NCBI GenBank assembly: GCA_015143295.1
Contig: CM026556.1
Coordinates: forward strand, 22,196,547-22,260,546
DNA: 64,000 nt
Source: Tetracentron sinense
Taxonomy: Eukaryota > Streptophyta > Magnoliopsida > Trochodendrales > Trochodendraceae
Direction: 5' to 3'
Of this stretch, positions 1 to 11,452 are shown in pieces. Position numbers and translations under genes: made by a program. The notes under the pieces are model-generated. The model did not search any database and was not told the origin of the DNA. It saw nothing but the letters and a program-made list of their open reading frames with translations. How positions within the stretch are numbered: the first letter of the stretch is position 1; every line of letters starts with the position of its first letter.

Positions 1-209
1 ACATGGATACTTTATACCGCCATTGTTATCAGTCGCTCCATGACCTAATGCACACTCTATACACTTCTTCACCCCTTCTATGTATTCCTTTGAAACCCTA
101 TGTAACTAAAAAAATATCATATGCTTAGATGCTCATATTTTATCATTCCGGGTTTCATCAAAACTTATGACAAATAGCACCTTAACTTTCCAATCCAACT
201 CCTATCCAT
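1..209 (-). CDS. CACTA transposase, N-terminal part of transposase-associated domain (runs off left edge)
   Basis: On the minus strand two short exons can be joined. Exon 1 (209 down to 187) reads MDRSWIGK up to its split last codon. A GT...AG intron lies at 186-98. Exon 2 (97 to the window edge) reads VSKEYIEGVKK followed by CIECALGHGATDNNG and ends at KYPC. This resembles the transposase-associated domain at the N terminus of plant En/Spm-type transposases, which typically opens MDRSWM, has an EYIEGV-like block and leads into a CPC cysteine cluster. The start at 209 is chosen because the family begins this way. A CACTA terminus in the matching orientation lies at 5492, so this is probably the start of that element's transposase; the catalytic part is outside the window. 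The splice choice is inferred. Confidence 0.55.
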
Positions 210-1240
210 GATGGATGAGATGAGATTTCTAAGTCCTGCTTCGTTAGCTATTCTGAGAAATAGGAAACGTTGATCACATCAGTCAATTGTAATAAAACAA
301 CTATCAAATGACTTCCCTATCTACACAATATGTATGCATGCATGTTTTCTATCATTTTCAACTTCTCTTCTAACGGGTGGGGTGTTCCTATCCCATTTAG
401 GAATGCATAATCTCCGATATTCACTTGCTCAAGTGGTTTGTTCCATTTCAAGGAAATTTCGACAGCATTTCCCTATGGTTCTCCAAGCACACGACTTAGA
501 CTAGGGGCAAGCATGCCACATAGTCTAAATATGTACACAGAGAACAAGAGAAACAACTACCAAAATTTTCCTCAATCTGGACAAACAATGAGCAATTGAA
601 TATACTAGAGATTATGCATTCCCAAACTCTCCAACTGGACAATTCAAGAATCATATACAGACAAACACACTGTATCACAAACAAAACCGAAATGTTGTTA
701 ACCTGCACTTAGCCCCACAAGAGAACTAAATGACATAGTTTACAACTAATCCATCGAAATAGGTGATACAAGAAATGCACTTGTCACGCAATGATTGTTG
801 AACGGGAAATCTAAGCTTCAATGCATGGATGAGTATGAACCTCTGAACTTAAATTTCCATTTAGTCACTGATAATGTCCTTCATAGGGTAATATGTATAT
901 TATCTGCTCCAACATTGACATATAACATAGAGATCAGAAAGAAATATCATATAACCACCCAAACAGTTAACATAGATCATGAGGTTCAATCATGCATGCA
1001 CTATACAAAGTGTACCAGAATGGGAACAAGGATGTTAACAATTAAGTAAGCACAAGATACATACAATTGAACTACAAATCTTACTGGGCATATATACCAT
1101 AGATAAAACATCAGATTAAGAAATCTCATTACTTGGGCAAGGTTAGATGGATAAATCCTAGTGTTGAGTTACTCTTAACCCTATGATTTATTTTTTTTTT
1201 AAATCTAAAAATTAAAGGGGATATGTAGTTGCTTTGACAA
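210..1240. other. AT-rich non-coding stretch, probably CACTA 5' leader
   Basis: I see no convincing gene here. Open frames are short and have no family signature. It lies between the transposase start and a tandem repeat, inside the inferred CACTA element, so a leader or intron origin is likely. Confidence 0.3.
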
Positions 1241-1261
1241 AAGACCTCAATCCTTAAAGGG

Positions 1262-1925
1262 GAATTAAAGAGGGCTCTACAAGCCATCATGTGTCCCTTT
1301 TAACACCCACTAATTGAGGTTAAGATTCACTTATCCCCAGGATTAAATAATCTAACATTGGTTATAAGAAAATATAATGATAAATGAGAAAATTAGGTTA
1401 ATTATGTTTAACACCAGTTACAGGATCTCTATAAGCAACCATGTGTCCCTTTTAACACCTACTAACTATGGTTAAAACTCACTCACCCCTAGGGTTCATC
1501 CATCAAACCTTGGTTTTTAGAAAAAAAAATCTTAGGTTGCTTATGCTTAACCACAATTAAAGGGAGCTCTATAAGCCACCATGTGTCCCCTTTAATGCCC
1601 ACTAACTGTGGTTAAAATTCACTCACCCCTGGGATTCATCCATTTATTCTTGATTTTTAGAAGAAAAACAAAACCTTAGGTTGATTATGCTTAACCACAA
1701 TTAAAGGGGGCTCTACAAGCCACCACGTGTCCCCTTTAACACCAGTTAATTGTGCTTAAGATTCACTCATCCCTAGGTTTAATCCATCTAATCTTGGTTT
1801 TAAGGAAAAATTAAACATATACGCCTTTGGTTAATTATGCTTAACCACAATTAAAGGATCTCTATAAATCGCCATATGTCCCTTTTAATACCCACTAACT
1901 ATGGTTAAGATTCACTCACCCCTTT
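1262..1925. repeat. Five-copy degenerate tandem repeat, period about 145 bp
   Basis: The block 'ctctacaagccaccatgtg' followed by tcccctttaacacc, then a ttaactatggttaag-like segment and ttcactcaccccta, recurs five times. The gtgtccc core (atgtccc in the last copy) falls at 1291, 1443, 1583, 1727 and 1876, giving spacings of 152, 140, 144 and 149. Copies are clearly diverged. Single related units appear near 2020-2065 and 4190-4280. No coding potential. Confidence 0.85.
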
Positions 1926-2299
1926 TATTACTAATGATAAGATAAAACATTGATTGATATTTTACTAAATTCCAATACTACTCCTTCTATTATCTTATGA
2001 GTCCTCCACTTCTAAGTGGACCCAAGTGTCCCGTGTTCCTTTTAACCCATGTTTAACTATGGTTAAGTTAAATTAAATTAAATTAAAATTAGTAATTTTA
2101 ATGTTTCGCCAAGGTCCTGACATGCCCTTTCTTTGTTATATCCAAAATGCCCCTAAAGTTTCTTGGTTCTCAAAACGTCCCTATGTTTATTTCCATAACC
2201 AACTTGTCTTTCACAATTTTTTATATCTAAAATGCCCCTCAAGTTTCTATACTTCAAATGTTCCTAAATTTTTATTCCAAAATACCATTATATAAAAAC

Positions 2300-2660
2300 A
2301 AAACATTGATTTAATGTGTTACTTTAATTTCCAAACTACCCTTGCCTTTGATTTAATGTTTTACTTTAATTTCTAAACTACTCCTTGCCTTTGATTTAAT
2401 GTTTTACTTTAATTTCTAAACTACCTCGTGCCATCTATCTATTTAGAATCACAACCAATCACAATTGACCTCGGGGAGAGTTCAATCACACCCGTGGGTT
2501 AACACGTTCCCCTTTTAATTCCTATTACTTTAATTCCTAAACTACCCCTTGCCATCTATCTATTTAGAATCACAACCAATCGCGATTGACCTCGGGGAGA
2601 GTTCAATCACACCTGTACTTTAACACGTGCCCCTTTTAATTCCTATTAATTGTGATTAAC
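2300..2660. repeat. Direct repeats, period about 121 bp, containing a dispersed short repeat
   Basis: The string gccatctatctatttagaat begins at 2430 (first base differing in context) and again at 2551. Each copy is followed by cacaaccaatc, attgacctcggggagag and ttcaatcacacc. The preceding gattt...actttaatttc block recurs at about 2290-2410. The same unit occurs in inverted orientation at about 3720-3790 and 3985-4045 (tgcgattgaactctccc). Confidence 0.7.
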
Positions 2661-3042
2661 TTCTTCCCCTCGCTCTCACATGCATTGCACGTACCACTAG
2701 CGAGTTCAATCGAGTGTCATTAACTCCTTCCCCTCGCTCTCATGTGCATCGCACGTGCCACCCACTAGTTAAAATTAATAGAACAATTATAGTACATATT
2801 GAAGCACAATCTAATTACAAAAATCAAGGAAGCTAAAATATATATAATTCAATATTTTCTTTTTAGAATTATGTAGAATCAACATAAGAAAAATACGCAT
2901 TAACAAACCTCTATAACAGATTGATATTTTTTTAATCCCTAAATTCAAAGAATAATCTTTTAAAAAAAGATTAAAAAATTATTTAATCTCTCTGTTTTCC
3001 TTCCAACCATGACAAAGCAATAGAGCAAGGAAAAAAACACAA

Positions 3043-3187
3043 CTTTTTCTTTTTTGGTAATGGTAATACGGTTAGGCCCAACCCCAGTTAGAGGATTAGT
3101 ATTTGCTAAAGTTAGTGGGACGGGTGGAAGACTCGCACCCTGACGGGATGGAACCCGGAACCACACAAGCTCAAATGAGCAAAACCC
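3043..3187 (-). mobile_element. SINE-like element (tRNA-derived head, A-rich tail)
   Basis: Read on the minus strand from 3187, the sequence opens with a tRNA-like head. It contains tggttccgggttccatccc, close to the pol III box B consensus GGTTCNANNCC. It continues for about 100 bases and ends attaccattaccaaaaaaga, that is, in an A-rich tail. Length and layout fit a short plant SINE. Box A is weak and I could not establish a target-site duplication, so this is tentative. Confidence 0.45.
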
Positions 3188-3349
3188 AATTTTTTCAAAA
3201 AAAAAATATAGAAAAAAATATGTAAAATTATAAAATGTTACTAATTAATTGAATTAACAGAACTTGTGCACCCAAATCCAAGAGAATAGAACATTCAAGC
3301 GCCAAAAGATATAAACATCAACAGAAAATAGTGGAGAAAAAGAAAGAAT

Positions 3350-3560
3350 GAAATTACCTGAGCGTGGAGGGTGCTGCGAGCTGAAAGGTGGCCAGAGGTG
3401 AGGCGGCCGTGGACCTTCCGTGGAGGGATGGAGCAACTGTGGAGCTGCCGAAGGTGGGAGAGAGAGAGTTAAGAGAGAGAGAAAGCCAAAAGCAAAAAAA
3501 AAGGATTGCATGCACGTTCCGAGGGATTACCTGAGCGTGGAGAGAGAAAGCCAAAACTAA
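3350..3560. repeat. Purine-rich repeat, copy 1 (related copy at 4735-4870)
   Basis: The segment gagctgccgaaggtgggaga, followed by an AG-rich tract, then ttgcatg, an acgttccgagggattacc-type string and tgagcgtgg, reappears with few changes at 4768-4860. Within this copy the string attacctgagcgtgg occurs twice (about 3353 and 3526). An internal duplication within the CACTA 5' region is the simplest reading. Confidence 0.7.
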
Positions 3561-3699
3561 ACTTGTTTTCTATCTTCTCATCAACTAGGCTTGCACTACA
3601 CTTAAATATTTAACTATGGTTAGGAATTTTTTACCCTTATGGTTAATGTTTTTTTATAAAATGAGATTATATTGTTCAAACCTAAGAGTTAGTAAATCT

Positions 3700-4060
3700 T
3701 AATCATTATTAATAAGGGTTAAAGGAACACATGTTAGCCTGTGAGTGCAATTGAACAAAAGGTCTCGAGTTCAATTGTAATTGGTTGGGATTCGATATTT
3801 GGGAATGGAGGCCTATGCCCCCGAGCTTTGAGTATGAATATGTCCAATTGCGAGAACTTGAGATTGCACTCACTCACAAAGGGGTGGGAATTAAAGTGGG
3901 AGGGTTAATATTTTTATAAAATCATGGTTAGATTGTTGGACCCTAAAGATTTGTAGATCTTAACTATAGTTAATTAGGATTAAAAAGAGGCATGTGTTGA
4001 CTGGTGGGTGCGATTGAACTCTCCCAAGTTTAATCGCAATTGACTTGATTCCAACTCATC
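3700..4060. repeat. Two copies of a short dispersed repeat, one inside an inverted-repeat pair
   Basis: Copies at about 3720-3790 and 3985-4045 share a gtgcgattgaactctccc-like core and are inverted relative to the copies near 2450-2640. The first copy begins gtgagtgcaat, and its reverse complement recurs at 3865-3879 (attgcactcactcac), so the pair could form a stem with a loop of about 110 bp. This looks like remnants of a small non-autonomous element. Confidence 0.5.
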
Positions 4061-4734
4061 AACTTTAAAATAAAATCTTTTATACTAATTTGATTAATTA
4101 TTTAATTAGGCATTATCATGGATAATGAACAATTGCCCCCTTAAAAAATATAAAATAATCACCTACTCGGTCGGTGACACGAGGAGGGGAGTCTTGCCTC
4201 CCTTTTCCTTGCCACGTGTCCCTATTTTAACTGTCTTTAACTATGGTTCAGATTCACCAACCCCTAGGGTTTACCCCTCTACGTCAAAAAAACTTAACCC
4301 AAGTTCATGGCAAGTGGAAGGGGTGGTTTTGTGAGAGCGAGGAGCAATAATTTGCTTCTGGCCAGTGGAGTGAACTATTGCTCACCAAAAAAATTCAATA
4401 TTAATTATTTAATATGACATAGACACGAGGTAAGAGGACAACTTGAACTTTTGAAAACGAAAACTTTTATATCATGTTATTTAATTAATTAACAAGGCAT
4501 GACTATAGAGCAAGGGACAGTTGTCTCATAATAAAGATGAAATGACCTAATAACTTATAGTCATAAAAAAAAAGAGTGGACATAACCCCCGAACCCCTAG
4601 ACCCATAATATTCCGTACCCACCTAATAATTCTTCACAAATTTATCAATAATTACAATCATTTTCATTTAATCATTTAGTGCCCCCACTATTAGTAATTT
4701 AACCAATTACTATCACAAATAAAATAAAAAAATG
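4061..4734. other. No gene recognised
   Basis: AT-rich sequence containing one diverged unit of the 145-bp repeat family near 4190-4280. Nothing else is assignable. Confidence 0.3.
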
Positions 4735-5099
4735 AGCTGCTGGAGGGCTACCGTGCCGTGGATGATCATGGAGCTGCCAAAGGTGGGAGAGAGAGAGTTA
4801 AGAGAGAAAGCTAAAACAAAAAAAAGGGTTGCATGGACGTTTCGAGGGATTACCTGAGCTTAGAGAGGGGAAATGAGGTGGCTGGAGGTTGTGGATGTCG
4901 CCGGAGGTGGCCGCCGAGGGAGAGCAGGTGATGTAGAAAGTTGCAGGTTGCCGGCGCTGGTCGGAGGTCTTCGGAGATGGTGGAGTGGCCGGAGAACAAG
5001 TCGTCAGCGGTGGTGGAGTGGTCGGAGAGCATGATAGCAGAGAGAACAGGTGAGCCAGAGAGCAGGAGAGCAGAGAGCAAGAGAGCAGGGGAGGAAGAA

Positions 5100-5492
5100 A
5101 GAAAAAACCATCGGGGTACTAATAAAGGAATATCACTGCGGTTATATTATAACCGCCATCATATATAAAAAATCCACGATGGTTATATTATATCCGTCGC
5201 CATAACAAAACAATGGACGATGGTTATTATAAACCCGCCGCTATATTTTCGCCGCGAATAAGGAGGTGGGAAACCAAAAGGGTTGGAGGGAAAGATTTTC
5301 GTGGTGGGTATCTATGAACCCACCGTTTTATATGATATATAACGGCTGATATTAATTAACCGCCGTTAGTATTGTCCCGAAAACAGTTTGTGACGGTGGT
5401 ATTACATACTCGTCGTGGTATGTGATGTATGGCGGCGGATTCTTGGAACCGCCTCCAAAAATCCGCCGCCACAGGCCATTATTTTTATAGTG
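5100..5492 (-). mobile_element. CACTA transposon 5' end: terminal inverted repeat and subterminal hairpin repeats
   Basis: The right boundary reads ...atttttatagtg on the plus strand, so the minus strand opens CACTATAAAAATAATGGCC, the hallmark of En/Spm (CACTA) elements. Inside it lie at least six imperfect palindromes of 20-30 bp built from ccgcc/ggcgg halves around an AT core, for example gatggttatattatatccgt and ggcggattcttggaaccgcc. In this superfamily such subterminal repeats bind the element's own DNA-binding protein. The orientation matches the transposase start at 209. The other terminus is not in the window, so the 3-bp target duplication (here it would be cca) cannot be confirmed. 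Confidence 0.75.
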
Positions 5493-5651
5493 CCAACTTA
5501 ATTAGATCCCATATTCAGTCTTGATAATTGAGGTAAAGTCAATTGTTAGCCTATAGATTTTCACCTTAGGTCTCCAGGATTGATTTTGATGATTACATAA
5601 TAATAGAATGAGATTTGTGTTACTAATGTCTCTATTGAGTTTATGTGATAA

Positions 5652-8035
5652 TGTCGCGCCCCAAAATACCCCCTAGGAGTTTAGGGATACTTTAGGCGTG
5701 ACTATATGTACCTGCCAAACCATCTTGTCATGAACAAGATAATTACAGTACTAAAACAATGATGATCAGAGCGTGAAAGCTAAACATAATTGCGGAAGCG
5801 TAAACTAACTCTTCATTTCTTCTATAGTTCTCAAAATGGTATTCCAAGTGATCATATACACAAAACATAATCAAGTCTAAGGTGGACAGGCCTACCTATC
5901 AAAATGTCAAAATACATAAAAGACCCTCTCGTACTCTCCCCTCAACAGTAGTCGAGGTATGGCCACACGTCAAGGTCTCGGTCCGCCTGAGACTGCAGTG
6001 GGATAGACGGCTCTCTCTCCTCTATATACTCTTCCTTGACCCAAGGCTCCGGGTCGAGGGCTTCCTCAGTACCTGCTGACATGAAAGTACGGCTGAGAAA
6101 GGAATACTCAGCGAGTATAAGTTACTAGCTAACCATAACAATAAGGACACACAACAACAATAGTACAATGCAAAGCAGAAATAGGAGCATCACAAAGAAA
6201 TAGCATAAGACACGGTATAATGCAATCATCTTGATGTGCGTGCATGAATGCAAAAACTCCGATAAACTCGTGCTTGAAAACCCGTTTCATATCTCGGTAT
6301 GCCTTATAGAAATCATGTATATGTGCATGCATGAATGCCTTGTCATCATCTTGTAAACTTGCATCTTGTAACTTGTGAGCCAGAGGCTAGCACCCGAATT
6401 TCCCTGGGCTGCCAACCTCCTTAATATATGGTTTTCTTGTGAGTCAGAGGCTAGTATCCGAATGTCCCTGGGCTGCCAACCTCCTTGACAATATGTGATT
6501 TTTATTACTTGTTTAGTTTTCCTGTGAGCCAGATGCTAGTACCCAAATGTCCCTGGGCTACCAACCTCCTTGACAATATGTGTTTTGGGTTTTCTTGTGA
6601 GCCAAAGGCTAGTACCCGAATGTCCCTGGGCTACCAACCTCCTTGACATGCAATGTTTTCTTGTTGGTTATTATATGCACATGCTCTTGAAATCTCGGTT
6701 CATGCTAACATGCATGCTCGTATACGTGCCATTAATGACAATCATGGGAATGAGGATAACAAAAGAGAGATTGCATTTCATTTAAGTTCATAGCATATTA
6801 TGCAAACATTTAAGTGATCAACATAGCATTTGGTCGAGTCATCATTTACAAGAACAATTACATAAGGCTTACATTCAATTCCTTTAAGTCATCATTTCAT
6901 AGGTTAGACATTTATCAAACACATAACATACGATGTCTATTAATAGTTCATCGTCTTCTTCTTTAATGCATATTTTCCATCCAATCACATAAGGGTAAGT
7001 TTATTATTTGTAAAATCCCCATCCTCCATGTTCCATTTACCACACCACACATATTACACCTCATACATTTGGCATACCATCGCCTCAATCCACATTCCAT
7101 ACACATCCATATCTTTTTTCCTTATCTTGTTTATATTTATTGAGATGATACAATTCATAGGGAAGGAAAGCAGAATATAAACAATCACCATTTACAATAG
7201 AAAACCTAGGTTATTGCTAGGGAAAGTTAGTAGGGTGTACTAACCTTGAATCAAGGCTTGATCTTGGTTGTAAACCTTGATTGGAGCTCCAACTCGCAAG
7301 AAGAAGGACTCTTGCTTGAAGAAGGCTTGAGTGGGAAGGAAACCCTCTTGAAATACCTTGGCGAATGCTGCCCTAGCTTGAGAACGAGATCCCCCACGAG
7401 CTTGAGCCTTGAACTTGAGCAATCCAAGTTTGAGGATGATCTAGGGTTGTCAAACCCTTTGATTCTTTCTCCAATGGAAACCCTAGGTGCAAATCCCCTT
7501 CTCCTTTCTCTCTCTAACTCTCAAAAACCCTCTAAGTATGTTGAACAAGCCCTAAAGGCTCGGGCAATCCTTATGAAGTAAGGGTTTAACACCCGAAAGA
7601 CAAAAATGCCCTTATTGAAATTTCTGCAAAAACGCGAAGACCGAGCGATCGGTGGTTATGACCAATCGATCGGTTGCCTACCGAGCGATCGGTGTTTTGA
7701 CCGAGTGACCGGTCAAAAATCGGCTCTCTGGAAAATTTCCCCATACAAAATTTTTGACCAGTCGATAGCTACCGATCGATCGGTTTTGGACCGATCGATC
7801 GCTGAATGGACCGAGCGATCACTGCTCTGCAGGTCAGAACTGTTTTGACTATATCTTTTGACTCGTTCGTCGGATTTTGACGATTCAACTTGCGTTTGAT
7901 TCGTCTTTCGAAAAGGAACATTTCTGACATTTCAGAAATTTCTAATTTATCCTTTATTTATTAATTAGACTACGAGAAAGGCCACTTTGCTATGAAAGTA
8001 CTATTAATTAAAGATGGAAAAGTCCGGGTGCTACA
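5652..8035 (-). repeat. Chromovirus 3' LTR (left copy)
   Basis: It runs from TGTCGCGCC to GGTGCTACA on the plus strand (2384 bp) and matches 15604-17907. It contains four copies of a gagccagaggctagtacccg...ccaacctccttga minisatellite (6372 to about 6645) and a cluster of gatcgatcgg-type motifs at 7639-7822. Short open frames inside it, such as the one at 7246-7581, match equivalent frames in the other LTR and have no protein homology I recognise. Confidence 0.93.
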
Positions 8036-8049
8036 TTCTCCCCCCTTAC
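8036..8049 (-). other. Polypurine tract of the chromovirus
   Basis: Immediately inside the 3' LTR the minus strand reads gtaaggggggagaa directly before TGTAGCACC. This is the expected plus-strand priming site for reverse transcription. Confidence 0.8.
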
Positions 8050-8109
8050 AAAAATTTGTCCTCGAAATTTGGACGATACATATATGCACAAAACCATAAC
8101 AAATATAAG

Positions 8110-8460
8110 GGAATGTGAAGGCCCTAAACAAATAACTGAGGGTACTTTTCTCGCACTTCGGCTTCTTGTTTCCATGTAGCTTCCTCCCTTGAATGGTGTT
8201 GTCATCTTACCAAGACCAAGGGAATGGTCTTTTGCGCAAGATTTGATCTCGCCTGTCTAAGATCTGCACCGGTTGCTCAACTAGCGTAAGATCCTCTCGG
8301 ATTTCCACCGCATCAAGCTCTATGACATGGGAAGGGTCCGGGATGTACTTTCGAAGCATAGAGACATGGAACACATTATGGACCGCCGCCATATGAGCGG
8401 GCAAAGCAACACGATAAGCCACCTCACCAACTCTAGTAATGATCTCGAACGGGCCCACAT
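8110..8460 (-). pseudogene. Chromovirus integrase C terminus and chromodomain
   Basis: The minus-strand frame reads [19 protein letters not shown], then [19 protein letters not shown], then [18 protein letters not shown]. The first two blocks are the conserved GPF/Y-type integrase tail of chromoviruses. The last block opens the chromodomain, which in intact elements continues with a WxxHxxEEATWE-like segment. Here a 1-2 nt indel after RKRPFPWSW shifts the frame, and the remainder (EEATWKQEAEV-like) is readable in another frame down to about 8110. Chromodomains direct integration into heterochromatin. Confidence 0.85.
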
Positions 8461-9480
8461 ATCTCGGACTGAGTTTGCCTCACTTTCCGAATCTCATAAC
8501 ACCCTTGGTTGGTGAAACCCGAACAAATACAAAATCACCAACTCGAAACTCAAGGTCTCTCATTCGGTTGTCGGCGTATGTCTTCTGTCTATCTTGTGTG
8601 GTCTTCAACTTCTCCCAGATAAGCTTGACCCTATCTGCGGTTTGTTCAATTAGTTCGGGGCCCAACACCTTCCTTTCCCCAACTTCATCCCAATATAATG
8701 GGGATCTACAACTTCTCCCATATAAAGCTTCAAAAGGCCCCATCTGTATGCTTGCCTGATAACTGTTATTGTAGGCGAATTCTACCAAAGGTAGGTGATC
8801 TTCCCAACTTCCCTTGAAGTCTAACATACATGCATAGAGCATGTATTCGATAATCTGATTCACACGCTTGGTTTGCCCATCCGTCTGTGGATGGAAAGCC
8901 GTGCTAAAGTCCAACCGGGAACTCATGGCACTCTGAAAGCTTTTACAAAACCTGGAGGTAAATCAAGGGTCCCGATCTAAGACAATGCTCACTAGCACCC
9001 CGTGCTACCGAACTATTTCTTTGATATACAATGCAGCCAACTGATTGGAATTAAAGGTAGTCCGGTATGGCAAAAAATGGGCTGACTTCATCAGTCTATC
9101 GACCACAACCCATATAGCATCAGAATTTATAACCGCCTTTGGCAACCCCACAATGAAGTCCATAGATATGTGCTCCTATTTCCACTCGGGAATAGGGAGA
9201 GACCGTAAAAGTCCAGCCGGTCTCCTGTGCTCGGCCTTGACTTATTGGCACACCAAGCATCGGGACACGTACTCCGCTATTTCTCGCTTCATGTTCGGTC
9301 ACTAAAAGTGTTTTTTCAAGTCCCTATACATTTTGATACCTCCGGGGTGAACAATGTACTTGGACCGGTGAGCCTCGTACAAGATTTCTCGTTTAAGCTT
9401 CTCATTGGCTGGGACACATACTCTTCCCTTGCAAGTGATAATCCCATCATCCCTCACCACAAAATCATTGCTGCCACTCT
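8459..9480 (-). pseudogene. Chromovirus integrase (zinc finger and catalytic core), broken
   Basis: Across frames the minus strand shows the HHCC region (EAHRSKYIVHPG, later CLVCQ at about 9250), the core entry around MDFIVGLPKA, the second acidic region (VLDRDP, where SDRDP is usual), and STAFHPQTDGQTKRVNQII, followed by AYNNSYQASIQMGPFEALYG. The best preserved stretch is 8926-8480. Several Trp codons are now stops (two in a row where FWW is expected near 9310). At least two frameshifts are present, so no active enzyme can be made. Confidence 0.88.
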
Positions 9481-10100
9481 TAACTGACTTGTCTCGGCAA
9501 GAAAGTAGTTGGCATCCATTCCTTGCAACTCCTGGATCATGCTTAGGATATATGGCCTAACTGTGATGTTAGCCATTACCGGCCCAAAGGTAGGGAGACT
9601 AAAACTGATGTCGAGGTTGGATGCATCCTCCAGCAACCTCCACTCCTTCAGCATCATATGCGCCAAAAGTCCAGTAGGCTTCCGACTAAGAGCATCGGCT
9701 ACAACATTCGCTTTGCCCGGATGGTATTGAATGAAGCACTTGTAGTCTTTCAAAAATTCTACTCATCTTCATTGCCTCAGGTTTAACTCTTTCTGGGAAA
9801 ACAAATACTTAAGGCTTTTATGATCTGTGAATACCTCAAATTGTTCCCCATAAAGATAATGTCGCCAAATCTTCAATGCAAACGCAACCGCGGCGAGTTC
9901 TAAGTCGTGAGTGGGGTAATTCTTTTCATGTTCCTTCAATTGCCTTGATGCATAGACAATGACTTTCTTGTGCTGCATAAGGACACACCTAAGTCCGATG
10001 TGCGAAGCATCGCTATACACCTCATAACCATCATGTCCAGATGGCACAGTAAGGATGGTGGCCATGGTGAGGCTTTTTTCAATTCTTGGAAACTCACTTC
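9454..10100 (-). pseudogene. Chromovirus RNase H domain
   Basis: The frame at 10065-9769 reads [49 protein letters not shown] and [17 protein letters not shown]. The next open piece (9753-9454) continues YHPGKANVVADALSRK. The catalytic carboxylates of the Ty3/gypsy RNase H ([20 protein letters not shown]) are all kept. One stop follows NLRQ and a frame change occurs near 10065. RNase H removes the RNA template during reverse transcription. Confidence 0.88.
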
Positions 10101-11452
10101 ACATCGGTCACTCCAACTGAACTTGGCATTTTTCCTTGTCAAGTAAGTGAGAGGTACGGCCAAACTGGAGAATCCCTTCACAAATCTCTGGTAATAGCCT
10201 GCTAACCCGAGGAAACTACGTATCTCAATGACGCTCTTGGGTCTCTCCCAACTCATAACTGCCTCTATCTTGGCTAGGTCGACAGAAATACCCTCGGCCG
10301 ACACTACGTGGCCTAGGAACGCCACTTTCTCTAACCAAAATTCACACTTGCTCAATTTGGCATTTAGTCTATGCTCTCTCAACATCTCCAAGGCAAGGTG
10401 GAGGTCTCGTGCGTGATCTTCCCGTGTCTGAGAATAAACCAAAATGTCATTAATGAATACAATCACGCATTGATCCAAAAACGATCAGAACACCCGGTTC
10501 ATCAAATCCATGAAAGCCGTCGGTGCATTCGTCAGCCCAAAAGGCATGACAAGGAACTCGTAATGCCCATACCGAGTCTTGAAAGCCGTCTTCGGAACAT
10601 CTTCCGACTTGATCTTTAACTAATGATACCCCGATCTAAGATCAATCTTGGAGAAGAACCTCGCTCCCTTCAGTTGGTCGAACAAGTCGTCTATCCTTGG
10701 CAAGGGATAACGATTCTTGATAGTTACCATGTTCAACTAACGGTAGTCTATACACATTCTCATCGACCCGTCCTTTTTCTTCACAAAGAGGACTGGAGCC
10801 CCCTATGGTGACACACTTGGTTGGATGAAATCAAGTTGTTGTAACTCCTCAATCTGTTTCTTCAATTCTTCAAGCTTTATAGGGGCCATTCTATATGGTG
10901 CCCTTAAAATCAGAGCGGTACCTGGAGTAAGCTCTATAGCGAACTCAATCTCTCTGTCAGGAGGCAACCTCGGAAGTTCCTCCAGAAACACATCCAAGAA
11001 CTCACTCACGACCGGAATAGCCGAGGAGTTTTGTGCTTCTGGGTTCACTAAGCTCAGAGCTGCCAAGCGAGCAATATCCCTTTCTCTCAATCCTCGGAAA
11101 TGAAAAGGCTTAGTTCTTTCCGGCTTGAAGTTCACCATCTTTTCAAAACACGCAACATGTCCATGGTGGTTTGATAACCAATCCATCCCTAAGATGACGT
11201 CAAAATCCAAGTCTTGGAAATCTAGGACGATGAGATCGGCTAACAGTTCATTCTCCCCCACTTGAACCACACAGTCTCTAAATATTTTATCGGTCTCAAC
11301 TGACTTGTCGAGTGGAGTTGCAATGGTCAACTCCCGCTCTAACGGAGTAGCCTCAGTCAAAAAGCCCTTTGCAAAACTTGGTGAGACAAAAGAGTGAGTG
11401 GATCCTGTGTCTATCAACACTCAGGCGAGACACTCGTTCACTAATAAAGCGC
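10065..11452 (-). pseudogene. Chromovirus aspartic protease and reverse transcriptase, with stops
   Basis: Protease: the frame beginning near 11420 has the active site LIDTGSTHSFVSPSFAKGF and continues to DVILGMDWLSNHHGHV. RT: APYRMAPIKLEELKKQIEEL is followed in frame by KKKDGSMRMCIDYR, then [35 protein letters not shown] and [14 protein letters not shown]. Three stops interrupt it, at positions where the family has Trp (after SVSP), Gln (after CIDYR) and Arg (after MNRVF). The catalytic block is FINDI instead of FIDDI, so the first metal-binding Asp is Asn. Each change is explained by a G:C to A:T transition. The enzyme is inactive. Confidence 0.92.

Noticed and set aside
3720..3790. Possible tRNA gene or box B in ggtctcgagttcaattgtaa
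   Set aside because: No cloverleaf can be drawn and the box B match is poor; related copies nearby show it is a dispersed repeat.
7246..7581. 111-aa open frame present in both chromovirus LTRs
   Set aside because: It is Leu/Ser-rich, lies in a non-coding LTR position, and is shorter and altered in the other copy (17120-17389). LTR sequence is enough to explain it.
7639..7822. Evenly repeated gatcgatcgg motifs resembling a CRISPR-like or satellite array
   Set aside because: Units are short, imperfect, unevenly spaced and occur only inside LTRs of a plant genome; reported instead as a regulatory-type cluster.
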